A stretch of 36,978 bases of DNA from Thermosynechococcus sp. M98_K2018_005. Its GTDB lineage: Bacteria; Cyanobacteriota; Cyanobacteriia; Thermosynechococcales; Thermosynechococcaceae. Positions 10,621 through 20,033 of this stretch are shown in pieces. The position numbers and the translations under genes are program-made. The notes under the pieces were generated by a model, which saw only the letters and a list, made by a program, of their open reading frames with translations, made no database searches and had not been told where the DNA came from. The DNA lies in the NCBI RefSeq assembly GCF_015295825.1, contig NZ_DVEH01000048.1, positions 1 to 36,978 on the forward strand, given 5' to 3'. Position 1 is the first letter of the stretch. Each line of letters starts with the position of its first letter.

Positions 10621-11313
10621 ATGCGGCTGCACTACCTCCAGCACGTGCCCTTTGAGACCCCTGCCCATATTGCCCAGTGGGCGATCGCCCGTGGTTTTGA
10701 TTGGCAAGGTAGTCATCTCTATGCAGGCGAGCCGCTACCAGCATTGACGGAGGTAGATGCGCTGATCGTTATGGGCGGACCCATGGGGGTACACGATGAG
10801 GCTGTTTATCCGTGGTTAGGGGCTGAAAAGGCCTTTTTGCGCCAAGCGATCGCCAACGGGTTGCCCATTTTCGGGATTTGCCTTGGTGCTCAGCTCTTGG
10901 CACAAGTCCTAAGGGCAGAGGTCACCGCAGCACCCACGCAGGAAATCGGCTGGTTTCCCATTGAACTCACAGCAGCCGCCCAAGCGCATCCTTGGTTTCA
11001 GGATTGGCCACCCCAACTGACGGTGCTGCATTGGCATGGGGAGATGTTTAGCCTCCCTGCGGGTGCGATTCCCCTCGCCAAAAGTGCCGCCTGTCCGCAG
11101 CAAGGATTCTTGTGGGGCGATCGCGTTGTTGGTCTTCAGTTTCACTTAGAAGTCACCCCCGCTAGCCTTGGGGAGTTGATTCAGCACTGTCAGCACGAGC
11201 TCGTCCCCGGCCCTTATATTCAATCCGCCACAGAGATTCAAGCCCAAGCGGCGCAAACGGCACGCTTGACCCCCTATCTGGAACGTTTACTTGAGCGCTG
11301 GATTCAGTCGTGA
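10621..11313 (+). CDS. Class I glutamine amidotransferase (GMP synthase-like)
   Basis: The 230-residue protein carries the complete class I GATase triad: Cys87 in GICLGAQLLA, and His175 and Glu177 in LQFHLEVTP. The oxyanion-strand motif MGGPMGVHDE is at 51-60. It is a stand-alone domain with no synthetase partner fused. Related proteins (COG0518) hydrolyse glutamine or gamma-glutamyl compounds, but the true substrate here is unknown. The stop TGA overlaps the GTG start of the next gene, which points to translational coupling. Confidence 0.88.
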   Translation: MRLHYLQHVPFETPAHIAQWAIARGFDWQGSHLYAGEPLPALTEVDALIVMGGPMGVHDEAVYPWLGAEKAFLRQAIANGLPIFGICLGAQLLAQVLRAEVTAAPTQEIGWFPIELTAAAQAHPWFQDWPPQLTVLHWHGEMFSLPAGAIPLAKSAACPQQGFLWGDRVVGLQFHLEVTPASLGELIQHCQHELVPGPYIQSATEIQAQAAQTARLTPYLERLLERWIQS

Positions 11314-12089
11314 TCATTACCAGTCGGCAGAATCCCTTGGTGCGCTCGATCCGTAGGCTGCACCACCGCAAATATCGGCAAGGGCACTTGCTTTTGGAGG
11401 GGACTCATTTGCTCCAAGAGGCACTGGCAGCCGGCTATCGCTTATCGGTGGTTTGCTATACCAGCGCTTGGCAAGCAAAGCAATCGCCAACATTTTGGCA
11501 GCAGGTTGTCCACAGGAGCGATCGCGCTGTTGAAGTCAGTGAAGAGGTACTGACTGCCCTCTGCACCACAACCACTCCCGATGGTGTCGTTGCCGTTGCC
11601 GACCATACACCCCCTCCTACCTTGCCACTCCAGCGTTTAGGTCTGTGCTTAGTCACGCTTCAGGATCCGGGCAATTTGGGAACGATTATTCGCACCGCCG
11701 CCGCCGTGGGCGTTGAGGGGCTATTGCTGACCCCCGATTGCGTCGACATGACCCATCCAAAAGTGTTGCGTGCCAGTGCCGGCCAGTGGTTTCGCCTACC
11801 GATGCAAACGGTTAGCGATAGTTTGGCAACTCTCAAAGCCTACCAAGCCCAAGGATGGCAAATTGTCGTCACGTTACCCACCGCACCCCTGATCTATTGG
11901 CAAGCGAATTTTCGTCAACCCACGTTGCTTGTCATGGGAAATGAAGGCCAAGGGTTACCCCCGGCCTACCAAGATCTAAACTTTACGGCACTGAGGATTC
12001 CTCAGGAGCCAAATGTCGAATCTTTGAATGTGGCGATCGCCACGGCAGTGCTCTTGTACGAAGTTTATCGCCAACGCTCGCTGGACTAA
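11310..12089 (+). CDS. TrmH/SpoU-family RNA 2'-O-methyltransferase
   Basis: This SPOUT enzyme would methylate a ribose in rRNA or tRNA using SAM. The 259-residue protein has an N-terminal substrate-binding domain ([32 protein letters not shown]). It then has motif 1 ([12 protein letters not shown], with Asn122 and Arg128), motif 2 ([10 protein letters not shown]) and motif 3 ([18 protein letters not shown]). The GTG start overlaps the previous stop as GTGA. The 3' end overlaps the psbZ stop by four bases on the opposite strand. The target nucleotide cannot be told. Confidence 0.92.
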   Translation: MIITSRQNPLVRSIRRLHHRKYRQGHLLLEGTHLLQEALAAGYRLSVVCYTSAWQAKQSPTFWQQVVHRSDRAVEVSEEVLTALCTTTTPDGVVAVADHTPPPTLPLQRLGLCLVTLQDPGNLGTIIRTAAAVGVEGLLLTPDCVDMTHPKVLRASAGQWFRLPMQTVSDSLATLKAYQAQGWQIVVTLPTAPLIYWQANFRQPTLLVMGNEGQGLPPAYQDLNFTALRIPQEPNVESLNVAIATAVLLYEVYRQRSLD

Positions 12090-12274
12090 ACCACAAAAAA
12101 GTTGAGAACGCCCACCACCAGCACTAGGGCAATCCATAAGCCGGAGCCAAGGAAAATTAACTGCTTTGAGCGATCCCAATCTTGGGGAGAGGCGTAGGCC
12201 ACTGGCACACCCACCACCATCACAAAGGACAGGATGACAAGGGCAGCAAGAGCCAGTTGAAAGAGAATCGTCAT
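12086..12274 (-). CDS. psbZ: Photosystem II protein PsbZ (Ycf9)
   Basis: The 62-residue protein has two transmembrane helices (about 3-27 and 38-60) joined by a short loop, [13 protein letters not shown]. That loop motif and the length match PsbZ, a small subunit at the periphery of the photosystem II core. GGGAG lies upstream of the ATG. The gene is convergent with the RNA methyltransferase and their stop codons overlap. As I remember, psbZ also follows the cpcG genes in T. elongatus. Confidence 0.95.
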   Translation of the reverse strand: MTILFQLALAALVILSFVMVVGVPVAYASPQDWDRSKQLIFLGSGLWIALVLVVGVLNFFVV

Positions 12275-12390
12275 TGTTGCTAACTCCCAAATCTTATCAG
12301 CGGCAATGGTAGCGAAGCAGCTACCTCTGAACTAGCATTATCGCCTATTTCTTGACCCTAAACTAGGCTCAGGAGCGACTTATATCGCAA

Positions 12391-13245
12391 CTACTGCCAG
12401 CCCTGAGCTAGCCACGATCGCGGATCGACGCACTCGCCATTAACGTAGAGTCCCCAATGTAAATGGGGTCCTGTGGAGGCACCCGTATTGCCAACAGTAC
12501 CAATGACTTGCCCCGCCTCAACCATTTGTCCTTCTTGGACGCGGATTTGATCGAGGTGCAGGTAAATCGTCAGCACCCCCTGCCCATGATCAATACCGAT
12601 CGTGTTGCCATGAACCAGAAACCCCTGGGATTCTCGCCCCACTAAGGCCACTCGCCCCCACTGCGCTGCCACTACGGGTGATCCCTTGGGGCCTGCAAAG
12701 TCCAAACCGCAATGGAAGTAGTCCTTGGCAAAAACCCCGTTGTAATACCGCCGCACGCCGTAGGGTGTGGTCACAGGCCCACTGTTGGGGCGGCGAAAGG
12801 CACCTTGCCAGAGTCTTTCGGAGGTGACCAGTGCCTTAAAGGCATCCACGCGATCAAATTCCAAATCCGTTCCTGAGGAGTCTTTACCCGGTGGGAGCCA
12901 AATACTTTGCACAGGAAAGGAGCGATCGCCCACCCACAGCAACATATTGCGGATTTCATTTCCTGCCCGAACTATCAATGAACGGCGGCCAGGTGTCTGT
13001 AGTGGTGTTGTTGCCACAAACGCACGCCATTGCTGTGGGCCAATGGAGAAAACCGGCAGGGCTGTGCCCGCTACCTCGACAGTGGGCTGTTCTGAAGCGT
13101 TGACCACAATGGCCAGCGTATCTCCCAAAACAGCGCGATCGGGACTGACGGTAACCGTCAGCGGAATCGTCACTTGACTACTGGCGGGCAGAACGGCGGC
13201 AGTGATGAGGGCGGGTACCAGCCACGGGAGAAGGCGATCGCTCAT
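12391..13245 (-). CDS. M23-family (LytM-type) peptidoglycan endopeptidase
   Basis: The 284-residue protein starts with a hydrophobic signal-like segment (about 7-23) and a beta-rich N-terminal region. The C-terminal M23 domain contains His178-x3-Asp182 (HCGLD), His230 and HLHW at 261-264, all the Zn and catalytic residues. It is likely exported and cuts or binds cell-wall peptides. It lies 116 bases upstream of psbZ on the same strand and is separated from the cpc operon by a strong terminator. The substrate bond is inferred from the family. Confidence 0.88.
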   Translation of the reverse strand: MSDRLLPWLVPALITAAVLPASSQVTIPLTVTVSPDRAVLGDTLAIVVNASEQPTVEVAGTALPVFSIGPQQWRAFVATTPLQTPGRRSLIVRAGNEIRNMLLWVGDRSFPVQSIWLPPGKDSSGTDLEFDRVDAFKALVTSERLWQGAFRRPNSGPVTTPYGVRRYYNGVFAKDYFHCGLDFAGPKGSPVVAAQWGRVALVGRESQGFLVHGNTIGIDHGQGVLTIYLHLDQIRVQEGQMVEAGQVIGTVGNTGASTGPHLHWGLYVNGECVDPRSWLAQGWQ

Positions 13246-13340
13246 AGCTTCAGAAGAAACCTAAATCCAACAATCAGACTATTAAAACTGTAAACTGTGC
13301 TAGCGTTCCAAGAAACGCAAGAAATTCATTGAGTATCAAA

Positions 13341-13372
13341 CAAAAAAGCCGCCAGTCAATTCACCGACGGCT
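13341..13372 (-). terminator. Intrinsic terminator of the cpc operon
   Basis: On the minus strand AGCCGTCGGT-GAATTG-ACTGGCGGCT forms a 10-bp stem (two G-T pairs) followed directly by TTTTTTG. It begins 28 bases after the cpcG4 stop and precedes the M23 peptidase gene. It is the clearest terminator in the window. Confidence 0.93.
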
Positions 13373-13400
13373 ACACCATTAGTGCATTCCTCAATCTCAC

Positions 13401-14189
<789 letters not shown>

Positions 14190-14930
14190 CTAGCGCAGTG
14201 GAAAGTTCGCCGTCGGGTTGATCGACACCGGTACCGTCGGGCGATCGCGCCGCGTGGTATCGGGGATCCGCACATTGGCCGTGGAGACCGGCTTGAATTG
14301 CACAGGCGTCACCTTGACCGATCGTGCCATCTCCAAGAAATTGCGAATGTCGCCCCACTTGTAGCGGCTGTTCTCTAACTTATCGCGCCAGTAGTCACCA
14401 TAGCGAGGGGTAACTAAGTTGAAGGGGCGGTCTTTATAACGACGACGTTGGTAGGGCACGGTGTTGTCGCCAAAGTTTTGCGTATATTCGTCACTGTCCA
14501 CAAGGGTATCCACAAATTTCTGCCAACCGTCGGTGGCAATGCGAATGGACCACGCCAGTTCTTCATCTTTGTTGTAGGGGGCACGCCCCAGGAGCCGCTT
14601 CAGGGCAATTTCCACCAAGCGATAGTTGGAGTTGGTTTCCACCACTAAGCGGCGAAATGTCTCTGATTTGGCCAAGCCGCGAATAAAATCCCGTACCGAA
14701 ATGGCACGATTGGCCAGTTGGGACTCTAGATGGAGCTGGCGCGTACTCTTGAGGACAACGTGCTCACTAAACACTTGGCGATAGGCCGCCCAAATCAGTG
14801 CATCAATATCCGACTGATCCACTGCATCCTCAAGGGAATAGCGCCAAGGGGTGTCTTCATTGGGCACTTCATAGCCCGGTACCCGCTGATTTTGGGAACT
14901 GGGGGCATAGCTCAGCAAGGGAATCGTCAT
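14190..14930 (-). CDS. cpcG2: Phycobilisome rod-core linker CpcG (second copy)
   Basis: The 246-residue protein starts MTIPLLSYAPSSQNQRV. It has the single PBS-linker domain, with [23 protein letters not shown] and SDEYTQNFGDNTVPYQRRR. It lies three bases after cpcG1 and 33 bases before cpcG4. The C-terminal tail (PVSINPTANFPLR) is not hydrophobic, so it is not the membrane-linked CpcL type despite the name cpcG2 used for that type in Synechocystis. Divergence from its neighbours is spread over the protein, which suggests an old duplication. Confidence 0.9.
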   Translation of the reverse strand: MTIPLLSYAPSSQNQRVPGYEVPNEDTPWRYSLEDAVDQSDIDALIWAAYRQVFSEHVVLKSTRQLHLESQLANRAISVRDFIRGLAKSETFRRLVVETNSNYRLVEIALKRLLGRAPYNKDEELAWSIRIATDGWQKFVDTLVDSDEYTQNFGDNTVPYQRRRYKDRPFNLVTPRYGDYWRDKLENSRYKWGDIRNFLEMARSVKVTPVQFKPVSTANVRIPDTTRRDRPTVPVSINPTANFPLR

Positions 14931-14933
14931 GGC

Positions 14934-15767
14934 TTACACCTTTGGTTGAGAGGGCAAATAACGGTAGGGCAACGCAACGGGCACAGGCTTGACCGGTGTC
15001 GGCGGCAGATCCCGTTCTTGGGCAGTGTTGGGAACCGTCACCAAACTTGAGGTGGCTCGTGCCACATGGCGTTGAGTATCGAGGGTGGGCACCACAATTG
15101 AACGCGCCATAGAAAGGAAGTTGGCTGGAATCGCGCCCCGGATAATTTGCTTGTCCAGTGGCCCTGCGGCGTAGTAGCGCACCTGATAGTAAGAACGGCC
15201 ACTGAGGGACATTTCTTTGTTGCGCCAGTAGTCGCTGTAGCGGGGATTAACGAGGTTAAAAGGACGCGCCATGCGCCGCCGCCGTTGGTAGGGGACAATA
15301 TCGGCACCAAAGTTTTGCTGGTACTCGTCGCTGTCCACCAGGGCATCAATAAATCCTTCTAGGCCACGGGTAGCTAGAATAATCGACCAAGCAATCTGCT
15401 CCTGCGGGCCATAGGTGGGGCGGCCCAGGAATCGCTTGAAGGAGACATCCACGAGGCGGTAATTGGAATTGACGGCTGCCACTTGCTCGCGATAAACCTC
15501 GGACTTACCCAAGCCACGGATAAAATCCTGTACGGAAATGGCCCGATTGCGCAGTTGTGACTCTAAGAAGGGCTGACGGTAGGAGGCCAAAATCAGGTGC
15601 TCACTAAAAATCTGGCGATAGGCTGCCCAAATCAGGGCATCCACGTCTGCGGCATCGGTGGCATCGGTGAGGCGGTAGATGACCGGATCATCCTCGGCGG
15701 GGACTTCATAACTGACCACCCGCTGGTCAAGGGTTCTGGGCTTCACAGCCAGCAAGGGTAACGACAT
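14934..15767 (-). CDS. cpcG1: Phycobilisome rod-core linker CpcG (first copy)
   Basis: The 277-residue protein starts MSLPLLAVKPRTLDQRV at the ATG at 15767, preceded by GGAAAGTT. The frame runs 26 codons further upstream into the cpcF end, but the MxLPLL start is shared by all three copies. It has the PBS-linker domain (VQDFIRGLGKSE, SDEYQQNFGADIVPYQRRR) and the longest C-terminal extension of the three. It is 16 bases from cpcF and three bases from cpcG2, consistent with one operon. It attaches rods to the core cylinders in the cytoplasm. Confidence 0.92.
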   Translation of the reverse strand: MSLPLLAVKPRTLDQRVVSYEVPAEDDPVIYRLTDATDAADVDALIWAAYRQIFSEHLILASYRQPFLESQLRNRAISVQDFIRGLGKSEVYREQVAAVNSNYRLVDVSFKRFLGRPTYGPQEQIAWSIILATRGLEGFIDALVDSDEYQQNFGADIVPYQRRRRMARPFNLVNPRYSDYWRNKEMSLSGRSYYQVRYYAAGPLDKQIIRGAIPANFLSMARSIVVPTLDTQRHVARATSSLVTVPNTAQERDLPPTPVKPVPVALPYRYLPSQPKV

Positions 15768-15783
15768 AACTTTCCAATCCTTT

Positions 15784-16425
15784 TTAGGTGTGCATGGACA
15801 GAGAGTCCCTCTGGAGGGCAAGTTGACAACGGGAACGCACAACAATGTCGGGGTCGCGATCGCTCAAACGATTGAGGAGTAAACGCACCGCTTCCCGAAT
15901 GGCACGAGCAGCTGCCTGCTGATGCAGATGATCGAGGGCAACGCCCACGGCATAGCGAACCGCCCAATCCGCTGCTTCACTGTTGCGCTGGAGAACCATG
16001 AGTGCTTCCCTTAATTGAGCCTCTCTTGCCGTCTCCTCAGGGATTAACTGCCAGCGGAGCGTTCCTATGGCCTTTGTGGCGGCACGGCGAACACTGGGGG
16101 CAAAATCCGACTGCGCAGCAGCCAATAAGACCCGCAGGGCGGCAGGATGACCAATACTCCCCAGAACCCGCACCCCATAGGCACGGGCACCGTAGTTGTA
16201 CCCATCCAACTGTGCCAACAGGGGCTCCACGACAGCATCCCCAAGGGCAATGAGGCCTGCCACAGCAGCTTGGGCAGCAGCGGGGTTGTTGTACCCCAAA
16301 ACCGCAATCAGCGTGGGAATGGCAGCGGTGTCTTTTTTCTGGGCAAGCTGAATCACCGCCTCGCATAGCGCCGGGGCAGAGGTAGCGGTCTCAACGGCAT
16401 GGATATAGGTATGGAGATCACTCAC
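15784..16425 (-). CDS. cpcF: Phycocyanobilin lyase subunit CpcF
   Basis: With CpcE this protein forms the lyase that attaches phycocyanobilin to Cys84 of CpcA. The 213 residues are alpha-helical HEAT-like repeats (AIPTLIAVLGYNNPAAAQAA, VLGSIGHPAALRVLL, VRRAATKAIGTL). The start is GTG at 16425, overlapping the cpcE TGA as GTGA, so translation is probably coupled and the two subunits are made in equal amounts. It is placed between cpcE and cpcG1. Confidence 0.95.
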   Translation of the reverse strand: MSDLHTYIHAVETATSAPALCEAVIQLAQKKDTAAIPTLIAVLGYNNPAAAQAAVAGLIALGDAVVEPLLAQLDGYNYGARAYGVRVLGSIGHPAALRVLLAAAQSDFAPSVRRAATKAIGTLRWQLIPEETAREAQLREALMVLQRNSEAADWAVRYAVGVALDHLHQQAAARAIREAVRLLLNRLSDRDPDIVVRSRCQLALQRDSLSMHT

Positions 16426-17237
16426 AGCAGTTGATCCAATCCTTGAAAGAGGGAGAGGGTCTGTGCAGCTGGGCCAACCTGCTGCAGTTGCTTGCTGAGG
16501 ATGCCGTGGAGGGCAATGAGCTTGAAGCTAGCCTCAACACCCGCCTGCAAAATGGCCTCTGCTGCTGGTAGATAGCCCATCGCTCCCAAATCCAGAAGCG
16601 CTGTCCGCCGCAGTTGCACATCCTCACTGTTGAGAGCCACTAGCAGGCGATCGCCATATTCTGCTGCTCCCGTGAGCTGAAAAAGTGCCCGCGCAGCGGC
16701 AAATTGGACTCGCGGCATCTCATGGGCCAAGAATGGCTCAATCAGGGCAATGGCTTCAGTGGCACCAAGATGACCCAAGCTTTCAATCACAGCTTCCACT
16801 GGCTGCACCAGATGCGGGCGACCGGGCACCAGCCGCGCCATCGCTACACCGCCTTCTAGGAGCGCTTGTAGGGGCGCGATCGCGTGGGGGTCTCCCAACT
16901 GACCAAGAGCAATGGCCGCCGCCTCACGGACATAAAAATCCTCGCAGCGCAAGCACTCAATTAACGCCGGTACCGCTTGGCGATCGCCCAACTTGCCCAA
17001 GGCACGGGCTGCATTCCGCCGCAGCGGGTAGCCCCCCAATTCTGTGCGATCCTCCTCATCGCCCAAAGCCATAATCAAAGCGCTGACAATGGCCTGCCGC
17101 TCCGCTGCCGTTGCCGTTTCTAGGCCAAACTTCCCCAACCACCACGCCGCATAGTAGCGGCAACTGGTATCTGTCCCCTGAAGCTGCGCCAGCATTTGGG
17201 GAACTGTCAGTTGTACCGGTTCAGAGACCGTCGTCAT
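16422..17237 (-). CDS. cpcE: Phycocyanobilin lyase subunit CpcE
   Basis: The partner of CpcF in the CpcA-Cys84 lyase. From the ATG at 17237 it is 271 residues of HEAT-type repeats (YYAAWWLGKFG, RRNAARALGKLGDRQAVPAL, REAAAIALGQLGDPHAI). The ATG at 17237 is preceded by GGAGAGGGA; an ATG at 17252 would add five residues (MSGEG) but lacks a ribosome site. The RYYAAWWLGKF motif is typical of CpcE. cpcD ends 22 bases before it on the same strand. Confidence 0.94.
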   Translation of the reverse strand: MTTVSEPVQLTVPQMLAQLQGTDTSCRYYAAWWLGKFGLETATAAERQAIVSALIMALGDEEDRTELGGYPLRRNAARALGKLGDRQAVPALIECLRCEDFYVREAAAIALGQLGDPHAIAPLQALLEGGVAMARLVPGRPHLVQPVEAVIESLGHLGATEAIALIEPFLAHEMPRVQFAAARALFQLTGAAEYGDRLLVALNSEDVQLRRTALLDLGAMGYLPAAEAILQAGVEASFKLIALHGILSKQLQQVGPAAQTLSLFQGLDQLL

Positions 17238-17259
17238 TCCCTCTCCAGACATCAGCCAC

Positions 17260-17496
17260 TTAGGAGGCGACCACGGGGGTAATGGAAACGATTTTGCCCC
17301 CCATGCGGGTAATGCGCTGCATCTCCTCATTCATGCGGTTGTAGGGCACCGTAATAAAGGTGCTGCCGCTGCGCCGAATCGGAAACCCCATTTTGTCGGT
17401 TTCTTCGTTTTGACGCAGACCCACAACCTCGTAGCGGAAAACGCGAGCGCCGGAGGGGCTAAGGGCAGCACTTCCAGACGCAGTTTGACCAAACAT
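17260..17496 (-). CDS. cpcD: Small phycocyanin rod-capping linker CpcD
   Basis: The 78-residue protein (MFGQTASGSAALSPSGARVF at the N-terminus) has the CpcD-like domain: FRYEVVGLRQNE, STFITVPYNRMNEEMQRITR, GGKIVSITP. It caps the distal end of phycocyanin rods and limits their length. The same domain is present at the C-terminus of CpcC, as is usual. It is 43 bases downstream of cpcC. Confidence 0.96.
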   Translation of the reverse strand: MFGQTASGSAALSPSGARVFRYEVVGLRQNEETDKMGFPIRRSGSTFITVPYNRMNEEMQRITRMGGKIVSITPVVAS

Positions 17497-17539
17497 GACA
17501 CCTGACTCCCAATCTCAAAAGGACGCTAAACAAACATTC

Positions 17540-18403
17540 CTAGGCAGGATTGACACTGACAATGCGAGCACCCGCGCGCTGAAGCTGCTGCATTTTGCTC
17601 GACAGTTGCTCATAGGGGACCAAGAAGGCGGTACTGCTGCGGCGCACCCCCGGATAGCCCGGTTGGCGAATGCCCGCCACTTCAATGCGATAGACGCGGC
17701 CACTTTCTCCAAAGGAACCGCCCAAGCAAGCCCGTGGGGGAACATCGGCACTGGGGGTGTAGTAGGCAAAGGCGGTATCGCTCCTCGAAGGCGGCACCAC
17801 CGTATTAGGACTGTTGGTGGCCAGATCCCGTGCTAAACGGGACATGCTGCCTTCTGCTTGGGCGCGATCGCTATTGGCATAGCCGCGATAGAGACGGAAC
17901 ATGCGGTTAAAGCCGACGGTTTTTTGCCCCGGCTGCGTATTAAAGCCGCGATAGTAGGGCACCACCCAATCCCCAAAGCTGTCGGTGTATTCGGGGGAGT
18001 CAATGTAGGAGTCAATGTCGGCATCAAAGCCCTCCTTTTCGTAGAGATCTAAGTGGAAAATCACTTCCGACTCGTCGTAGGGTGCCCGCCCCAACAAATG
18101 CTTATAGTTCAATTCAATGACACGGGTTTGAAAATTGCCGTAGAGAAACTTCTCTTTGTATAGTTCCGACTTGGCCACTGCGCGCACAAACTCCCGCACG
18201 GTAATTTTGCCATTGCGCAACAGTGACTCCGCACTCACCAAACGCTCCGATGCCATCACATAGTCGTTGCCCAAGACCTGACGGTAAACGGCACGGATGA
18301 CAGTCTCTAGATCTTCCTCGCTCCAGTTGGCCCGCAGCTCCACCCGAGGAGCATCACTGAAGGCGGAGGTACCCAAGCGCGAAGCAGCAGCAGTAATAGC
18401 CAC
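17540..18403 (-). CDS. cpcC: Phycocyanin rod linker CpcC
   Basis: The 287-residue linker joins phycocyanin hexamers within the rod. It has an N-terminal PBS-linker domain (about 20-180: [46 protein letters not shown]) and a C-terminal CpcD-like domain (about 230-287: [23 protein letters not shown]). The GTG at 18403 gives the usual N-terminus (M)[10 protein letters not shown] and has AGGAG nine bases upstream. A frame extension of ten codons upstream is unlikely. A stem-loop separates it from cpcA. Confidence 0.95.
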   Translation of the reverse strand: MAITAAASRLGTSAFSDAPRVELRANWSEEDLETVIRAVYRQVLGNDYVMASERLVSAESLLRNGKITVREFVRAVAKSELYKEKFLYGNFQTRVIELNYKHLLGRAPYDESEVIFHLDLYEKEGFDADIDSYIDSPEYTDSFGDWVVPYYRGFNTQPGQKTVGFNRMFRLYRGYANSDRAQAEGSMSRLARDLATNSPNTVVPPSRSDTAFAYYTPSADVPPRACLGGSFGESGRVYRIEVAGIRQPGYPGVRRSSTAFLVPYEQLSSKMQQLQRAGARIVSVNPA

Positions 18404-18437
18404 GGTACAAACTCCTAAATATCGAGGGTACAAACAA

Positions 18438-18498
18438 GCCCGGTGTTGTAAACAAAGGGTCAGCCCAACGCCGACAACATCTGCTTACCTCACCGGGC
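18438..18498 (-). promoter_or_regulatory. Stem-loop between cpcA and cpcC
   Basis: On the minus strand GCCCGGTG (18498-18491) can pair perfectly with CACCGGGC (18445-18438). Inside it TGTTGT (18479-18474) can pair with ACAACA (18449-18444); the two helices share two bases, so they would partly compete. It lies between the cpcA stop and the cpcC start. Hairpins here in other cyanobacteria are thought to protect or part-terminate a cpcBA transcript. There is no U-tract, so processing or stabilisation is more likely than termination. Function is inferred. Confidence 0.6.
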
Positions 18499-18516
18499 AA
18501 CGAAGGGAAACGCCTA

Positions 18517-19005
18517 TTAGCTGAGGGCGTTAATGGCGTAGTCGATGTAGGCGTTGGCTTCCACCGCAGCTTGGCCAGTCAAGCCGTGATTGGCTTTGAT
18601 GTATTTCAGAGCTTCCACATACCAGCTTGGGGAGAGATCAAACGTGGTGTTGATTTCAGACAAGCCAGCAATGAGGTACTCATCCATGGGACCGGTGCCA
18701 CCGGCAACGAGGCAGTAGGTCACCATCCGCAGGTAGTAGCCGATGTCACGGGCGCACTTGGCTTTGCCTTCGGGGGTCGAGGCATACTGAGAGCCTTGCA
18801 TGGTGGTGGTGTAGGGGAATTTTTGGTACACCGCTTGGGCTGCGCCGTCAATCAGGCTCTGAGCATTGTTGGTCAGGGCCCGAGCAGCTTCCAGGCTAGC
18901 CACAGCGCGCTTGAAGCGACCGTCAACCGCTTGCAGTTCGGTGTTGCTGAGGAAACGACCTTGGGTATCGGCGGCGGCAATGGCTTCGGTAATCGGCGTT
19001 TTCAT
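18517..19005 (-). CDS. cpcA: C-phycocyanin alpha subunit
   Basis: The 162-residue light-harvesting subunit binds one phycocyanobilin at Cys84 ([12 protein letters not shown]). The globin-like phycobiliprotein sequence is complete ([19 protein letters not shown] to [10 protein letters not shown]) and looks almost identical to the T. elongatus/vulcanus protein, with a few conservative differences from what I remember (for example VASLEAA and EINTTFD). GGGAG lies twelve bases before the ATG. It follows cpcB by 67 bases. Confidence 0.98.
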   Translation of the reverse strand: MKTPITEAIAAADTQGRFLSNTELQAVDGRFKRAVASLEAARALTNNAQSLIDGAAQAVYQKFPYTTTMQGSQYASTPEGKAKCARDIGYYLRMVTYCLVAGGTGPMDEYLIAGLSEINTTFDLSPSWYVEALKYIKANHGLTGQAAVEANAYIDYAINALS

Positions 19006-19072
19006 GGATAAAATATCTCCCTAAAAAATGTGCGTGTTCAGAACGGTCAAAGTTAGAGAACGTCAAAGTGCC

Positions 19073-19591
19073 TTAGGCAACAGCGGCAGCGGCACGATCA
19101 AAGTAGCCAGCGATTTCGGACATCAGGGCGCTGCAATCGCCAGGGGTGATGCCATTGGGATCATTGGCGATCGCGATCGCGGCATCTTTCATTTTTTGGA
19201 TAGCCACAGCCACGGAGGAACCGGGGGTGCCAAGGGCTTGGTAGGTTTCCCGCAGACCATTCAAGCAGCGATCATCGAGCACGCTGGAGTCACCAGCCAA
19301 AATGGCGTAGGTCACATAGCGCAAAATGATTTCCATATCGCGCAAGCAAGCAGCCATGCGACGGTTGGTGTAAGCATTCCCACCGGGTTGGATCAGTTGG
19401 GGTTGCTCTGCAAAGAGGGCACGAGCAGCGTTAGCAACGATCGTGGAGGCATTGCTGGTGATGCGGTTGACGGCATCCAGACGCTTGTTGCCTTCTTTCA
19501 CCAAGTTGGACAGGGCATCGAACTGGGCGTTGGTGAGGAATTCACCGCGGGCATCGGCCTGAGCGACAACTTTGGCAAATGCATCTAGCAT
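19073..19591 (-). CDS. cpcB: C-phycocyanin beta subunit
   Basis: The 172-residue subunit carries two phycocyanobilins, at Cys82 ([14 protein letters not shown]) and Cys153 ([14 protein letters not shown]). Asn72 in [11 protein letters not shown] is the residue methylated in this family by CpcM. It pairs with CpcA in trimers and hexamers of the rods. AAGGAG stands about nine bases before the ATG, a strong ribosome site fitting a very abundant protein. It is the first gene of the operon. Confidence 0.98.
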
Positions 19592-20033
19592 GGATCAATT
19601 CTCCTTAAAGGTTGTTAAAGAAGTGAGACCTTCTTGACATTCCTGCCCACAGAGATAACGCAGGATTCTTAGGGGGCTGATCAGCAACTCCCTAAAGGCT
19701 GTGCCAAGCAACCTGAGAGCGACCAAGCTGATCCTTGGTGTGTTTTTTAAGAAACATGCAGCGCTCTTGGGCGTGCTGAAAAGGTCTAACGATCACTAAT
19801 GGGTTGTTCCGCAAAGGGGTCTGGGAAACAACAGCCGTGTTGTTAAACCCTTCAGGTATTTCTTATACAATGCGGGGGGAAACCTGTTTCGCCGTAGTTA
19901 TTAATTTGTAAAATACTTTTGTGAGATAAATTAAGGTTCTGGCGATCGCCATAAAATTGGTGCCATTTGTCCTAAGTTTTTCCTAAGTTTCGTGAAGATT
20001 CTTTAACATTGTCCTCAGGAAGTTACGATTCCC
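19592..20033. promoter_or_regulatory. Divergent control region, cpc operon and uracil-DNA glycosylase
   Basis: The 442-base gap has no gene. For the minus-strand cpc operon a candidate -10, TATAAG, is at 19867-19862, with a poor -35 (GAAACA) 17 bases upstream; it would give a leader of roughly 265 bases. The leader has a perfect hairpin, AACAACA-CGGC-TGTTGTT (19844-19827). Near the other gene, TCCTAAGTTTT and TCCTAAGTTTC form a tandem repeat (19970-19991) with an 11-base period, one helical turn. The promoter assignment is weak, while the hairpin and repeat are directly visible. Confidence 0.5.

Noticed and set aside
19028-19588. 186-codon plus-strand frame opposite cpcB
   Set aside because: A shadow of cpcB caused by codon bias; no motif, and cpcB is certain.
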